Shown here: positions 1 to 12,429 of the stretch, one piece after another
Layout of the letters: every line of letters begins with the position of its first letter
Numbering within the stretch: position 1 is the first letter of the stretch
DNA from: Vibrio tubiashii ATCC 19109
GTDB lineage: Bacteria; Pseudomonadota; Gammaproteobacteria; Enterobacterales; Vibrionaceae
Reading direction: 5' to 3'
DNA: 64,000 nt
Assembly: GCF_000772105.1 (NCBI RefSeq)
Contig: NZ_CP009354.1
Coordinates: forward strand, 1-64,000
Notes under the pieces: model-generated
What the model was told of the DNA's origin: nothing
What the model saw: the letters and a program-made list of their open reading frames with translations, nothing else
Databases searched by the model: none
Translations under genes and position numbers: made by a program

Positions 1-1380
1 TTGCAACAGCTTCAAGAAGAGCTACCAGCAACGGAATTCAGTATGTGGGTTCGTCCATTACAAGCTGAGCTCAATGACAATACACTCACTCTTTTTGCCC
101 CAAACCGTTTCGTATTGGACTGGGTACGTGATAAGTACCTCAACAGCATTAATCGTCTGCTGCAAGAGTATTGCGGCAATGACATGCCAAGTCTGCGTTT
201 TGAAGTGGGTAGCCGACCAGTTGCAGCGCCAAAGCCAGCGCCTAAGCGTACGCCTGCTGATGTCGCTGCTGAATCTTCAGCTCCCGCGCAGTTACAGGCA
301 AGAAAGCCAGTTCATAAGACTTGGGATGATGATGCGCAAGCCATTGCGGATATTAACCATCGCTCGAATGTGAACCCAAAACACAAGTTCAACAACTTTG
401 TTGAGGGTAAATCGAACCAACTAGGCTTAGCGGCTGCTCGTCAGGTGTCAGATAACCCTGGCTCTGCATACAATCCGCTATTCTTATACGGTGGTACAGG
501 TTTAGGTAAAACTCACCTGCTGCACGCTGTAGGTAATGCGATTGTGGATAACAAGCCAAATGCTAAAGTTGTCTACATGCACTCTGAGCGCTTTGTGCAA
601 GATATGGTCAAAGCGCTGCAAAACAACGCGATCGAAGAGTTCAAGCGTTACTACCGTAGTGTCGATGCGCTGCTTATCGATGATATTCAATTTTTTGCCA
701 ATAAAGAGCGTTCGCAGGAAGAATTCTTCCATACTTTCAACGCTCTGTTAGAAGGCAACCAACAGATCATCTTGACTTCAGACCGTTATCCAAAAGAGAT
801 CAATGGTGTTGAAGATCGCCTTAAATCTCGTTTTGGTTGGGGTCTAACGGTTGCGATCGAGCCACCAGAGCTAGAAACACGCGTCGCGATCTTGATGAAA
901 AAAGCAGAAGATCACCAGATTCACCTTGCCGATGAAGTCGCGTTCTTTATTGCTAAGCGATTGCGTTCCAATGTTCGTGAGCTGGAAGGTGCTTTAAACC
1001 GTGTTATCGCCAATGCGAACTTTACTGGCCGCCCAATTACTATCGACTTTGTTCGTGAAGCGCTGCGTGACCTACTTGCCCTGCAAGAAAAGTTGGTGAC
1101 GATTGATAATATTCAAAAGACAGTGGCGGAATACTACAAGATTAAAGTCGCTGACCTGTTGTCTAAGCGCCGCTCTCGCTCAGTAGCCCGTCCACGTCAG
1201 CTAGCGATGGCATTAGCCAAAGAGCTGACTAACCACAGCTTGCCTGAAATTGGTGATGCGTTTGGTGGTCGAGACCATACCACGGTACTGCATGCTTGCC
1301 GTAAGATTGAGCAGCTACGTGAAGAGAGCCACGACATTAAAGAAGATTACTCGAACCTGATTCGTACTCTATCTTCTTAA
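1..1380 (+). CDS. dnaA: Chromosomal replication initiator DnaA (5' end missing)
   Basis: DnaA binds DnaA boxes at oriC, melts the origin as an ATP-bound filament and loads DnaB helicase. The visible 459 residues hold most of domain I, a Pro/Ala-rich linker (about 70-105), the AAA+ domain with Walker [10 protein letters not shown] near 164-172 and Walker [10 protein letters not shown], and the C-terminal DNA-binding domain with signature [11 protein letters not shown]. The TTG at position 1 is an internal Leu codon: the family begins about ten residues earlier, so the gene is truncated by the window edge, not broken. It is first in the dnaA-dnaN-recF-gyrB cluster, and oriC is expected just outside the window. 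Confidence 0.97.
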   Translation: MQQLQEELPATEFSMWVRPLQAELNDNTLTLFAPNRFVLDWVRDKYLNSINRLLQEYCGNDMPSLRFEVGSRPVAAPKPAPKRTPADVAAESSAPAQLQARKPVHKTWDDDAQAIADINHRSNVNPKHKFNNFVEGKSNQLGLAAARQVSDNPGSAYNPLFLYGGTGLGKTHLLHAVGNAIVDNKPNAKVVYMHSERFVQDMVKALQNNAIEEFKRYYRSVDALLIDDIQFFANKERSQEEFFHTFNALLEGNQQIILTSDRYPKEINGVEDRLKSRFGWGLTVAIEPPELETRVAILMKKAEDHQIHLADEVAFFIAKRLRSNVRELEGALNRVIANANFTGRPITIDFVREALRDLLALQEKLVTIDNIQKTVAEYYKIKVADLLSKRRSRSVARPRQLAMALAKELTNHSLPEIGDAFGGRDHTTVLHACRKIEQLREESHDIKEDYSNLIRTLSS

Positions 1381-1451
1381 TTCGCACTATTTCTTGATTC
1401 ACAGTATTCTAAGCATCGAGCAACAATAACGAATTCGGATAAGAGCATCCT

Positions 1452-2552
1452 ATGAAATTTTCCATTGAGCGTAGCCACCTGCTTAAACCACTTCAGCAAG
1501 TGTCAGGAGCACTGGGCGGTCGTCCAACTTTACCAATTCTTGGTAACTTACTTCTTAAAGTCGAAGACAACGTACTCTCAATGACGGCAACCGACCTTGA
1601 GGTCGAGTTAATTAGCCGTGTTAACCTCGAAGGTGAATTCGAAGCGGGGAGTATTACCGTCCCTTCACGTAAGTTTTTAGATATTTGCCGTGGTTTGCCT
1701 GATGACTCTGTGATTACCTTTGTCTTAGAAGGCGACCGTGTTCAGGTTCGTTCTGGGCGCAGCCGTTTTTCACTATCGACTCTACCTGCTAATGATTTTC
1801 CAAACATTGAAGATTGGCAGAGTGAAGTGGAAGTATCACTGACTCAAGCAGAGTTACGTGGCTTAGTGGAAAAGACACAATTCTCAATGGCGAACCAAGA
1901 TGTTCGTTATTACCTCAACGGTATGCTGTTTGAAATTGACGGGACAACGCTACGCAGTGTTGCGACCGATGGCCACCGTATGGCGGTATCTCAAACCGAG
2001 CTTGGTGCTGATTTCGCCCAGAAGCAAATCATTGTGCCGCGTAAAGGTGTATTAGAGCTGGTTAAGTTACTCGATGCACCAGAGCAACCTGTTGTGCTGC
2101 AAATTGGTAGTTCTAACGTTCGTGCTGAAGTGAACAACTATGTGTTTACCTCTAAGCTGGTGGATGGTCGATTCCCAGATTACCGTCGCGTTATGCCACA
2201 GACGACAACCAAAACACTGGAAGCAGGTTGTGATGAGTTACGCCAAGCTTTTTCGCGCGCTGCGATTCTTTCTAACGAAAAATTCCGTGGTGTACGTGTC
2301 AACCTAGCTGACACCGAAATGCGCATTACGGCCAATAACCCAGAGCAGGAAGAAGCAGAAGAGATGCTTGATGTCAGCTTTGAGGGGGAACCGATTGAGA
2401 TTGGTTTCAACGTTAGCTATGTATTGGATGTGTTGAATACCCTGCGCTGTGAAAAAGTCAGAATTTCGATGTCAGATGCCAATGCCAGTGCGCTGATCGA
2501 AAACTCGGAAGATGACAGTGCCATGTACGTGGTGATGCCAATCCGACTCTAG
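1452..2552 (+). CDS. dnaN: DNA polymerase III beta sliding clamp
   Basis: The clamp is a dimeric ring that slides on DNA and tethers polymerase III and other replication and repair enzymes. The 366-residue length is standard, and the protein starts [20 protein letters not shown] and ends in the family's VMPIRL tail. It begins 71 bases after dnaA, with an AAGAG ribosome binding site just before the ATG, and its stop lies one base before the recF start. This tight packing suggests co-transcription and translational coupling with recF. Confidence 0.98.
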   Translation: MKFSIERSHLLKPLQQVSGALGGRPTLPILGNLLLKVEDNVLSMTATDLEVELISRVNLEGEFEAGSITVPSRKFLDICRGLPDDSVITFVLEGDRVQVRSGRSRFSLSTLPANDFPNIEDWQSEVEVSLTQAELRGLVEKTQFSMANQDVRYYLNGMLFEIDGTTLRSVATDGHRMAVSQTELGADFAQKQIIVPRKGVLELVKLLDAPEQPVVLQIGSSNVRAEVNNYVFTSKLVDGRFPDYRRVMPQTTTKTLEAGCDELRQAFSRAAILSNEKFRGVRVNLADTEMRITANNPEQEEAEEMLDVSFEGEPIEIGFNVSYVLDVLNTLRCEKVRISMSDANASALIENSEDDSAMYVVMPIRL

Positions 2553-2553
2553 C

Positions 2554-3636
2554 ATGCCGCTCTCTCGTCTTATAATAAAGCAGTTTAGAAACATTGAAGC
2601 CTGTGACATTAACTTGTCAGCAGGCTTTAACTTTCTTATTGGACCAAACGGCAGTGGCAAAACCAGTGTCTTAGAAGCGATCTACTTACTTGGTCATGGT
2701 CGCTCATTTAAGAGCTCTTTGACTGGAAGAGTGATTCAAAATGACTGTAATGAGCTGTTTGTTCATGGACGTTTTTTGAACTCGGATCAATTTGAGCTAC
2801 CAATTGGCATTAATAAGCAGCGTGATGGCTCAACAGAGGTTAAAATAGGCGGTCAGTCTGGGCAAAAGCTCGCACAGCTGGCGCAGGTTTTACCCTTACA
2901 GTTGATACACCCAGAAGGGTTTGATTTATTGACTGATGGGCCGAAACATCGTCGTTCGTTTATCGACTGGGGTGTGTTTCATACCGAGTCGGCTTTTTAT
3001 GATGCTTGGGGGCGATTTAAACGTCTTAACAAGCAGCGCAATGCTCTATTGAAAACAGCAGCTAGCTATCGAGAGCTGAGTTATTGGGATCAAGAGATGG
3101 CGCGTTTGGCTGAGAGTATCAGTCAATGGCGAGCCGATTACGTTGAACAAATGAAGGTCAAAGCGGAGCAGATCTGCAAAGCGTTTTTACCCGAGTTCGA
3201 CATCCAATTGAAGTATTATCGTGGTTGGGATAAAGATACGCCTTACCAAGAGATACTAGAGAAAAATTTTGAGCGTGATCAGGCGTTAGGGTACACCTTT
3301 AGTGGCCCCAACAAAGCGGATTTGCGCATTAAAGTGAATGGTACGCCTGTCGAAGACGTGCTTTCACGAGGTCAGTTAAAATTGATGGTCTGTGCACTGC
3401 GCGTAGCGCAAGGACAACACCTAACAGAAATGACTGGCAAGCAATGTATCTACTTAATTGATGACTTTGCATCTGAATTAGATAGCCAACGTCGTAAGCG
3501 TCTTGCTGACTGCTTAAAAGAGACGGGGGCGCAAGTTTTTGTAAGTTCTATTACTGATAGCCAAATTGCGGATATGCGTGATGAAAATGGCAAGATGTTC
3601 CATGTGGAACATGGCACAATAGAGCAAAATATATAG
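2554..3636 (+). CDS. recF: DNA replication and repair protein RecF
   Basis: RecF is an SMC-like ATPase that, with RecO and RecR, loads RecA at single-strand gaps. The 360-residue protein shows Walker [10 protein letters not shown] near residue 30, the ABC-type signature LSRGQLKLM near 270 and Walker [12 protein letters not shown] near 300. The C-terminal MFHVEHG motif is normal for the family. The start follows the dnaN stop by one base, so translation is probably coupled. The last 40 bases contain a 16-bp near-palindrome resembling parS (see findings). Confidence 0.97.
   Translation: MPLSRLIIKQFRNIEACDINLSAGFNFLIGPNGSGKTSVLEAIYLLGHGRSFKSSLTGRVIQNDCNELFVHGRFLNSDQFELPIGINKQRDGSTEVKIGGQSGQKLAQLAQVLPLQLIHPEGFDLLTDGPKHRRSFIDWGVFHTESAFYDAWGRFKRLNKQRNALLKTAASYRELSYWDQEMARLAESISQWRADYVEQMKVKAEQICKAFLPEFDIQLKYYRGWDKDTPYQEILEKNFERDQALGYTFSGPNKADLRIKVNGTPVEDVLSRGQLKLMVCALRVAQGQHLTEMTGKQCIYLIDDFASELDSQRRKRLADCLKETGAQVFVSSITDSQIADMRDENGKMFHVEHGTIEQNI
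3596..3611. repeat. 16-bp near-palindrome inside recF, parS-like
   Basis: TGTTCCATGTGGAACA is an inverted repeat of 7 bp arms around a TG centre. It differs by one base from the TGTTCCACGTGGAACA form of parS and by three from the TGTTTCACGTGAAACA form. It also encodes the conserved FHVE residues of RecF, so protein constraint may be the whole explanation. Confidence 0.35.
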
Positions 3637-3646
3637 CGGAAGATAA

Positions 3647-6067
<2,421 letters not shown>

Positions 6068-6081
6068 ATTGTTTTCTCTTC

Positions 6082-6165
6082 GCTGGATGAACTGATTTCT
6101 GTGTCGAAGGTGCTCATTTATGCTTATAAACTCCGCGCCTTCTCCTTGAACTAAGCTCATCCAGC
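6082..6165. repeat. Imperfect long hairpin downstream of gyrB
   Basis: GCTGGATGA at 6082-6090 pairs perfectly with TCATCCAGC at 6157-6165, and the inner GAAGGTGC (6106-6113) pairs with GCGCCTTC (6135-6142) with one G-U. It has no T-run of its own and lies between the gyrB stop and the terminator. It may be an mRNA 3'-end stabiliser or a dispersed intergenic repeat. Confidence 0.5.
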
Positions 6166-6191
6166 TTCGATAAAAATAATCTAAAGATTTT

Positions 6192-6222
6192 AAAAAGACT
6201 GTCAGAAATGACGGTCTTTTTT
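6192..6222 (+). terminator. Rho-independent terminator of the gyrB transcript
   Basis: AAAAAGAC-TGTCA, GAAA loop, TGAC-GGTCTTTTTT forms a stem followed by six T. The A-rich left arm would also allow weak function on the other strand. Confidence 0.85.
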
Positions 6223-6274
6223 GTTATTAGGTGTTTGAAAAATATAGAATTAGAAAATTATTTGAAGATAATCC

Positions 6275-6303
6275 CTTGAAACTTATTTGAGCTATCCACA
6301 TAT
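6275..6303 (+). promoter_or_regulatory. Sigma-32 (heat shock) promoter of ibpA
   Basis: CTTGAAA at 6275-6281, a 14-base spacer and CCACATAT at 6296-6303 match the heat-shock consensus CTTGAAA-N13-15-CCCCATNT with one mismatch in the -10 box. It lies about 240 bases before the ibpA start, leaving a long leader. Confidence 0.75.
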
Positions 6304-6459
6304 CTATTGTTGAAGAGGGAAGCTGTCTTGCTCAAGAGAGAAGAAACAGAACCTCTGGATTCGCTGATAAGATATCGCTCATGAGAGGATAACCTTAGAG
6401 GCACACATTGAACTGATTTATTACTACGTCCCAGCGTTATAAGAACCCGAGGAGTAGAA

Positions 6460-6550
6460 AATAAATCCCTTAGCCGGCAAAGATCTCAACAAGATAGATC
6501 CGCGCAAACTCACGGCTAAGACTATTGCTTACTATGAGGATAGCATTATG
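6460..6550 (+). promoter_or_regulatory. ROSE-like RNA thermometer in the ibpA leader
   Basis: The leader from about 6310 to 6547 ends with two hairpins. CTTAGCCG (6469-6476) pairs perfectly with CGGCTAAG (6513-6520). The next one pairs TTGCT (6525-6529) with the Shine-Dalgarno AGGA (6537-6540) across a seven-base loop, leaving the G-G mismatch typical of the ROSE UUGCU/AGGA pairing. This is the arrangement known from E. coli ibpA, where heat opens the helix and frees the ribosome binding site. The rest of 6304-6459 shows no other feature I recognise. Confidence 0.7.
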
Positions 6551-6982
6551 AGAACTGTAGATTTCACTCCACTTTACCGCAACGCAATTGGCTTCGATCG
6601 TCTATTCAACATGATGGAAGCAAACACCGCGAAGAACGCTTCTGGCGGTTACCCTCCTTACAACATTGAGCAGAAAGACGAGAACCACTACCGCATTACT
6701 ATGGCAGTGGCAGGTTTCGCTGATGAGCAGCTCGATCTGACTCAGAAAGAAAATATGCTGATAGTTAAAGGTGAGCGTAAAAGCGAAGAAGAGAAGCAAT
6801 ACGTTTACCAAGGTATCGCAGAGCGCGATTTCGAGCGTAAATTCCAACTGGCAGACTACGTAAAAGTCGTGGGTGCTAGCATGGAAAACGGTCTACTGCA
6901 TATTGACCTAGAGCGCGAGATTCCAGAAGCGATGCAACCGCGTAAGATTGCTATCAATGGCAGTAACCTAATCGAAGGTTAA
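6548..6982 (+). CDS. ibpA: Small heat shock protein IbpA (Hsp20 family)
   Basis: ATP-independent holdase that coats heat-damaged proteins for later refolding by DnaK and ClpB. The 144-residue protein starts [20 protein letters not shown], as IbpA does, carries an alpha-crystallin domain (about 40-125) and a C-terminal IxI-type motif (KIAING) used for oligomerisation. It stands alone between terminators, with a sigma-32 promoter and a thermometer-type leader, so control is expected at transcription and translation. Only one ibp gene is present here; enterobacteria have an ibpA-ibpB pair. Confidence 0.95.
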   Translation: MRTVDFTPLYRNAIGFDRLFNMMEANTAKNASGGYPPYNIEQKDENHYRITMAVAGFADEQLDLTQKENMLIVKGERKSEEEKQYVYQGIAERDFERKFQLADYVKVVGASMENGLLHIDLEREIPEAMQPRKIAINGSNLIEG

Positions 6983-7013
6983 TTAACTGTCTCAAAACTG
7001 AGAGTAAAGAGTG

Positions 7014-7040
7014 AAAGAGCGCACATTAGCGCTCTTTTTT
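7014..7040 (+). terminator. Terminator of ibpA
   Basis: AGAGCGC (7016-7022), ACATTA loop, GCGCTCT (7029-7035), then a T-run. Confidence 0.88.
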
Positions 7041-7102
7041 ATTGTACTCGAATCTGTAAATCAGTACTTTCTGCGCCGTAAACTATAAATGTGGAAAATA
7101 GA

Positions 7103-7492
7103 ATGAAAAAATTATTATTGGCGGCTTTAGTTATTGCTGTCTCTGGCTGTTCTAGCCTTGTTGCTCCGCTTGCTACTGATTACACCGCATCAAACGGTGA
7201 AAAGATTCGTATCGCTTACGCAAACCCTGAAAAATCGGCTAACTGTGAGCTGAAAGGTCAGTCAGCGTTCAACCCTAACTCGCAAAGTATTATGGGTATT
7301 GTATCGTTTGGTGATAGCGGAATGGATGCTGAGCACAAAATCAACTCAACTTTTGGTGAAGAAGCAGCAGCATTAGGCGCTAACTACATTAATCGTGGGT
7401 TTGCTGGCTCTTCTACATACGGTGGTGTATATCAGCGTTCTTCTACAATAGAAGCAAGCTACTTCTCATGTGAGCACATCCCTGCTCTATAA
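7103..7492 (+). CDS. Putative lipoprotein, DUF4156-like
   Basis: A 129-residue protein starting MKKLLLAALVIAVSGCSS, a lipoprotein signal whose lipobox (VSGC) puts the lipidated Cys at residue 15. The mature part has two further Cys, one near residue 45 and one near the C-terminus, and a segment EEAAALGANYI that resembles the AAELGAN pattern of DUF4156/RcsF-like lipoproteins. An in-frame GTG at 7091 would add four residues; I prefer the ATG because it gives a normal signal peptide. It is a single-gene unit with a shared terminator downstream. Function is unknown; the family assignment is from memory of the pattern. Confidence 0.75.
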   Translation: MKKLLLAALVIAVSGCSSLVAPLATDYTASNGEKIRIAYANPEKSANCELKGQSAFNPNSQSIMGIVSFGDSGMDAEHKINSTFGEEAAALGANYINRGFAGSSTYGGVYQRSSTIEASYFSCEHIPAL

Positions 7493-7496
7493 ATAC

Positions 7497-7532
7497 CAAC
7501 AGCCCAAAGCGTGAACTTTGGGCTGTTTTTGT
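7497..7532. terminator. Bidirectional terminator between the lipoprotein gene and avtA
   Basis: AACAGCCCAAAG (7498-7509) pairs with CTTTGGGCTGTT (7516-7527), followed by TTTTTG on the plus strand. Confidence 0.85.
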
Positions 7533-7542
7533 TTTGCTGCGC

Positions 7543-8793
7543 TTAACCTTGCTGGTAGGCGCGCTCTACTTCCTCTGCGATGATAGCGATGCCTTTTTGC
7601 ATCATTTCATCATCTTGAACATAGTTCATTCGCAAGCATTGATGAGCATGTTCCCAGTCATCTTCTTGACCAATAAAGAAGTACTCGCCAGGGACAATCA
7701 GTACGCCGCGTGCTTTTAGGCGCTGATACAATTCCATAGTGGTGATCGGCAGCTCATCAAACCAAAGCCAAAGGAAAATAGCGCCCTCTGGTTTGTGAAT
7801 TCGGAAACGTGAGTCAGTAATTGCTGTTTGCAGTAACTCGACAGCGCGCTGAGACTTCTGTTTGTAGAAAGGTTTAATCACCTCTGAACTCAGCTTTAAC
7901 AAATCCCCTTTGCCAATAATGTGGTTGGCAATTGCAGGGCCTAAACTGCCCGGAGCGAGACTGATAATGCCATTCATATTGGTCATAGCCTGAGTGATTT
8001 CTTCACTGGCAATCACGATTCCGCAACGCACACCCGGCAAACCGAGTTTTGATAGGCTCATGCAAAGAATGGTGTTTTCATTCCAGAATGGCTCCACATC
8101 TTCAAAAATAATATTTGGAAACGGTAAACCGTAAGCGTTATCAATGATCAGTGGGATGTTGTTCTCACGCGCGAGCTTATCCAATTTATGGATCTCTTCG
8201 TCGGTCAGCACATTGCCAGTCGGGTTGGTAGGGCGGGATGCACAGATAGCGGCGACGGAGTCATCTACTTTTAGCTGTTCAAAATCGACATGGTATTTAA
8301 ATAGACCATTGTCGAGCATTTCAATCTCTGGGTGGTAAGAGACAAAGATATCTTCATCTATGCCTGCATCGCCATAGCCAATATACTCTGGAGCGAGCGG
8401 CAGTAAGATTTTTTTGTGCGAGCCGTCAGGCTGTTTGCCAGCCAGCAGATTAAATAGGTAGAAAAAGCCACTTTGACTGCCGTTGGTTAAGCTGATGTTT
8501 TTTTCTGTGATATTCCAGCCATAGGTCTCTTTAAGTAGCTTGGCGAGCGCTTTAACAAATGCATCTTTGCCTTGCGGGCCATCGTAGTTCGCCATTGCGG
8601 CAACCAGCTCTCCACTTTCTAGCAGTTCCTCACTGGCGAGTCGAAAATAATCGAGCATGGCAGGAATGGCGGCCGGGTTACCCCCGCCGAGCATGATGGC
8701 GCCCGGAGTGCGTAGACCATCATTTAAATCATCCATTAACTGGGTAATACCTGAATACTGATTAAATTTTTCACCAAACTTAGAAAACTGCAT
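7543..8793 (-). CDS. avtA: Valine--pyruvate aminotransferase AvtA
   Basis: PLP enzyme that interconverts valine plus pyruvate with 2-oxoisovalerate plus alanine, an alternative route for the last step of valine synthesis and a source of alanine. At 416 residues it has the family N-terminus (FGEKFNQYSGITQLMDDLND), GLRTPGAIMLGGGNPA, and the PLP-lysine motif SLSKLGLPG near residue 250. It is transcribed alone, toward a shared terminator, and is separated from glyS by about 200 bases. Confidence 0.95.
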   Translation of the reverse strand: MQFSKFGEKFNQYSGITQLMDDLNDGLRTPGAIMLGGGNPAAIPAMLDYFRLASEELLESGELVAAMANYDGPQGKDAFVKALAKLLKETYGWNITEKNISLTNGSQSGFFYLFNLLAGKQPDGSHKKILLPLAPEYIGYGDAGIDEDIFVSYHPEIEMLDNGLFKYHVDFEQLKVDDSVAAICASRPTNPTGNVLTDEEIHKLDKLARENNIPLIIDNAYGLPFPNIIFEDVEPFWNENTILCMSLSKLGLPGVRCGIVIASEEITQAMTNMNGIISLAPGSLGPAIANHIIGKGDLLKLSSEVIKPFYKQKSQRAVELLQTAITDSRFRIHKPEGAIFLWLWFDELPITTMELYQRLKARGVLIVPGEYFFIGQEDDWEHAHQCLRMNYVQDDEMMQKGIAIIAEEVERAYQQG

Positions 8794-8925
8794 TACTTTC
8801 TGTACCTAATTCATTGTTGTCATTGCTTTAGTTCTTGAACAGCTAGTGCGTGGCTAGCCAATAGAGTAATCCTTGAACATACATTAATGATAATAGGACG
8901 AAAAGCACTAAATCAGTGCATTGAT

Positions 8926-8957
8926 AAAGAAAAGCCCAACTCCGAGGAGTTGGGCTT
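8926..8957 (-). terminator. Terminator of glyQS
   Basis: AAGCCCAACTCC at 8932-8943 pairs with GGAGTTGGGCTT at 8946-8957; read on the minus strand the stem ends in TTTTC, 45 bases after the glyS stop. Confidence 0.85.
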
Positions 8958-9001
8958 GAGTAGACTTGCTTAGTGTAAGGTCTTAGACCCTACTTTGGCG
9001 T

Positions 9002-11068
9002 TTATTTCTGCAGTAAAGAAATATCGGCAATTTCCAAGAACAGGTTACGCAGGTTGTTTAGCAGTGTTAGACGGTTCTTCTTCAGAGCTTCGTCATCAGC
9101 CATCACCATTACGTTGTCGAAGAAGGCATCAACAGGCTCACGTAGGTCAGCAAGCTTGCTTAGCGCCTCTTGGTAGTTACCAGTTGCGAACGCTGGCTCT
9201 AGCGCTTCTGTCATCACTTCAACGCTTTCAGCTAGTGCTTTTTCTGCGTCTTCTTGTAGAAGCGCAAGGTCGATGTCTGTCGCTAGCTCACCGTCGAATT
9301 TCGCTAGGATGTTACCTACACGTTTGTTCGCTGCAGCTAGTGCTTCTGCGGCTTCTAGCTCACGGAAGTGAGATACTGCTTTCACACGCTGATCGAAGTC
9401 TGCAGGCTTAGTTGGACGGTTAGCCAGTACAGCTTGGATGATATCCACGCTGAAGCCTTCGTCTTTGTACCATGCATTGAAACGACCAAGCATAAACTCG
9501 ATTACGTCGTCAGCAACATTTGCGTTAGTCAGCTTGTCACCAAATAGAGACTGAGCTTTAGCAATTAGGTCAGTTAGGTCTAGGTTGTAGCCGTTTTCTA
9601 CGATAATACGTAGTACACCTAGTGATGCACGACGAAGTGCGAATGGGTCAGAGCCCTTAGGAGCTTGACCAATACCGAAGATACCAACGATAGTATCTAG
9701 CTTGTCTGCCATTGCTACCGCAGAAGAGATCCCTGTGCTTGGTAGCTCGTCACCCGCGAAACGAGGCATGTACTGCTCGTAAAGCGCCAGTGCAACTTGC
9801 TCATCTTCACCATCGTGAGTCGCGTAGTGCATGCCCATTACACCTTGAGTATCGGTAAACTCGAATACCATTGATGTCATTAGGTCACACTTCGCCAGAA
9901 GACCTGCACGCTTAGATTTTTCAACGTCAGCATCGATCTGCTCAGCGATGTAGCCAGCAAGCTCTGTGATGCGGTCTGTCTTGTCTTTGATAGTACCAAG
10001 CTGCTTCTGGAAGATAGCTTGCTCTAGCTCAGGTAGACGGTCGATTAGAGGACGCTTACGGTCAGTGTTGAAGAAGAACTCTGCATCCGCTAGACGTGGG
10101 CGAACAACCTTCTCGTTACCTTCGATGACGTAGCGAGGCTCTTTTGATTCGATGTTTGAAACGAAGATGAAGTTAGGCAGTAGCTTCTTGTTGTCATCGT
10201 AAACAGGGAAGTACTTCTGGTCACCTTTCATAGTGTAAACCAGCGCTTCAGAAGGTACTTTTAGGAACTCTTCTTCAAACTTCGCAGTTAAGACTACTGG
10301 CCACTCAACCAGAGAAGTCACTTCTTCTACTAGGTCATCTTCTAGATCAGCAACACCGCCAACGGCCGCTGCTGCTTTTTGCGAGTCAGCAAGGATGATC
10401 GCTTTACGCGCTTCGTAATCAGCCATAACTTTACCGCGCTCTTCTAGGATCGCTGGGTATTGCTCTGCTGATTCGATAGTGAACTCTTGCTCACCCATGA
10501 AGCGGTGACCGCGGATAGTACGGTCCGATGCTACGCCTAGGATCTCACCTTCGATAAGGTCAGAGCCCATTAGCATAGTTAGCGTTTTAACCGGGCGGAT
10601 AAACTGAGTTGTCTTGTTACCCCAACGCATTGGCTTAGCAATAGGTAGATTACCCAGTGCTTTTGCTGCCAGCTCAACAACGATTTCAGACGTTGCTTGG
10701 CCTTTCACCTCTTGTTTGAAAAGAAGCCATTCGCCTTTGTCTGTCACTAGACGGTCAGCTTGTTCAACCGTGATACCGTTACCACGTGCCCAACCTTGAG
10801 CCGCTTTAGTCGCGTTACCGTCAGCATCGAATGCCACAGAAACTGCAGGGCCACGCTTCTCTACTACTTTGTCTGCTTGGCCTTCAGCTAGTGCTGAAAC
10901 CTTAAGTGCTAGACGACGAGGAGCGGCGTACCATTTCACACCTTCGTGTGCTAGGTCTGCGCCTTTTAACTCTGCTTCGAAGTTTGCTGCGAACGCTTCC
11001 GCTAGAGTGCGAAGTTGCGTTGGTGGTAGCTCTTCAGTACCTAGTTCAATTAGAAATTCTTTAGCCAT
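9002..11068 (-). CDS. glyS: Glycine--tRNA ligase beta subunit
   Basis: The beta subunit of the alpha2-beta2 glycyl-tRNA synthetase binds and positions tRNA-Gly. It starts [16 protein letters not shown], the conserved N-terminus; the longer frame upstream (to 11092) overlaps glyQ and is not used. At 688 residues it is the standard length. The start lies two bases beyond the glyQ stop, and a GGAGAA binding site sits in the end of glyQ, so the two subunits are translationally coupled. Confidence 0.97.
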   Translation of the reverse strand: MAKEFLIELGTEELPPTQLRTLAEAFAANFEAELKGADLAHEGVKWYAAPRRLALKVSALAEGQADKVVEKRGPAVSVAFDADGNATKAAQGWARGNGITVEQADRLVTDKGEWLLFKQEVKGQATSEIVVELAAKALGNLPIAKPMRWGNKTTQFIRPVKTLTMLMGSDLIEGEILGVASDRTIRGHRFMGEQEFTIESAEQYPAILEERGKVMADYEARKAIILADSQKAAAAVGGVADLEDDLVEEVTSLVEWPVVLTAKFEEEFLKVPSEALVYTMKGDQKYFPVYDDNKKLLPNFIFVSNIESKEPRYVIEGNEKVVRPRLADAEFFFNTDRKRPLIDRLPELEQAIFQKQLGTIKDKTDRITELAGYIAEQIDADVEKSKRAGLLAKCDLMTSMVFEFTDTQGVMGMHYATHDGEDEQVALALYEQYMPRFAGDELPSTGISSAVAMADKLDTIVGIFGIGQAPKGSDPFALRRASLGVLRIIVENGYNLDLTDLIAKAQSLFGDKLTNANVADDVIEFMLGRFNAWYKDEGFSVDIIQAVLANRPTKPADFDQRVKAVSHFRELEAAEALAAANKRVGNILAKFDGELATDIDLALLQEDAEKALAESVEVMTEALEPAFATGNYQEALSKLADLREPVDAFFDNVMVMADDEALKKNRLTLLNNLRNLFLEIADISLLQK

Positions 11069-11070
11069 GA

Positions 11071-11988
11071 TTACTTCTCCTCGTTGCGGCACATTGGGAA
11101 GCCAAGCGCTTCACGTGATGCGTAGTACGCCTCAGCAACAGACTTAGTCAGGTTGCGGATACGAAGGATGTAACGTTGGCGCTCTGTTACAGAGATAGCT
11201 TTGCGCGCATCAAGGATGTTGAATGCGTGACCCGCTTTTAGAATGCGCTCGTAAGCTGGAAGCGGAAGTGGCTTCTCTAGCTCAAGTAGCTCTTTACACT
11301 CTTTTTCACACTGATCGAAGAACGTGAATAGGAAATCTACGTCTGCGTGTTCGAAGTTGTACGTTGATTGTTCCACTTCGTTTTGGTGGAAGATGTCACC
11401 GTAAGTCACTTTGCTGCCGTCTGGTGCGATGTTCCACACTAGGTCGTAAACAGAGTCCACTTCTTGGATGTACATTGCTAGACGCTCGATACCGTAAGTG
11501 ATCTCACCAGTAACAGGTTTACACTCAAGGCCACCTACTTGCTGGAAGTAAGTAAACTGAGTCACTTCCATGCCGTTTAGCCATACTTCCCAACCAAGAC
11601 CCCATGCGCCTAGCGTAGGGTTTTCCCAGTTGTCTTCTACGAAACGAATATCGTGTACTAGCGGGTCGATACCAAGAACTTCAAGCGAGCCTAGGTACAA
11701 CTCCTGGATGTTATCTGGAGATGGTTTTAGAGCTACTTGGAACTGATAGTAGTGCTGCAGACGGTTCGGGTTTTCACCATAGCGACCATCGGTCGGGCGA
11801 CGTGAAGGTTGAACGTAAGCTGTCGACATTGGCTCTGGGCCAAGTGCACGTAGACATGTCATTGGGTGAGAGGTGCCCGCACCTACTTCCATATCTAGAG
11901 GTTGAACAATAGTACAACCGTTTTGTGCCCAGTAATCCTGCAGCGCGAGGATCATTCCCTGGAAGGTTTTGATATCGTAATTTTGCAT
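11071..11988 (-). CDS. glyQ: Glycine--tRNA ligase alpha subunit
   Basis: The alpha subunit forms glycyl-adenylate in the class II tetrameric enzyme. The 305-residue protein starts [20 protein letters not shown] and contains [10 protein letters not shown] and [17 protein letters not shown], the strongly conserved class II segments. First gene of glyQS. The roughly 220 bases upstream, up to the manganese riboswitch on the other strand, must hold its promoter, but I see no clear match to a sigma-70 consensus. Confidence 0.97.
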   Translation of the reverse strand: MQNYDIKTFQGMILALQDYWAQNGCTIVQPLDMEVGAGTSHPMTCLRALGPEPMSTAYVQPSRRPTDGRYGENPNRLQHYYQFQVALKPSPDNIQELYLGSLEVLGIDPLVHDIRFVEDNWENPTLGAWGLGWEVWLNGMEVTQFTYFQQVGGLECKPVTGEITYGIERLAMYIQEVDSVYDLVWNIAPDGSKVTYGDIFHQNEVEQSTYNFEHADVDFLFTFFDQCEKECKELLELEKPLPLPAYERILKAGHAFNILDARKAISVTERQRYILRIRNLTKSVAEAYYASREALGFPMCRNEEK

Positions 11989-12205
11989 AGTAATTCGCGC
12001 GATTCTTGTGTCAAAAATTGAGAAAAAATAACAATCAAGTATACCCAGATATTTGGCATGGGAGTAGCGTTAATCTTGATTAATTCCTAGGCAAAATTCT
12101 CCTTTAATGGAAATTTAATGGCTTATTCGTCCAAATTTTCCTAAAAGGGAGTTTATTTGCAGTTTATCGCTTGAGAAACACCTTTCAGATGGTTAGAATT
12201 TCGCC

Positions 12206-12418
12206 GTCTTTGGGGAGTAGCTTACTTAACTATCAACACTGGGATGTTAAGTTCGTTCGTCAACATAATTGATGCAAAATCATCATGGCGTTCGAGACGT
12301 ATCGACCAATTTAATCACAACAATGTCGAATGCGTTTAGCAAGACCTTAGACAAATCATCACGAACCGGGGTGGGGCGTGAGGTTTGTCTTCGGTTAAAA
12401 TTATAATCCCTGCCCCAG
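12206..12418 (+). promoter_or_regulatory. yybP-ykoY (Mn2+) riboswitch of mneA
   Basis: TTTGGGGAGTAGC at 12209-12221 is the signature of this riboswitch class. The middle part (GTCAACAT, then TGCAAAATCATCATGGC) and the closing GCAAGACC near 12339-12346 resemble the E. coli alx leader. After the aptamer, AGACAAA (12349-12355) can pair with TTTGTCT (12384-12390), and TGGGGC (12372-12377) with GCCCCA (12412-12417), which touches the Shine-Dalgarno. These two pairings exclude each other, which fits translational control; which of them Mn2+ favours is inference. Confidence 0.82.
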
Positions 12419-12429
12419 AAGAGCATGTC

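Noticed and set aside
6292..6300. CTATCCACA as a DnaA box near ibpA
   Set aside because: One mismatch, isolated, and better explained as the -10 part of the sigma-32 promoter.
8995..9411. 138-residue plus-strand frame opposite glyS
   Set aside because: Antisense shadow of a complete, well-conserved glyS; no binding site and no recognisable protein.
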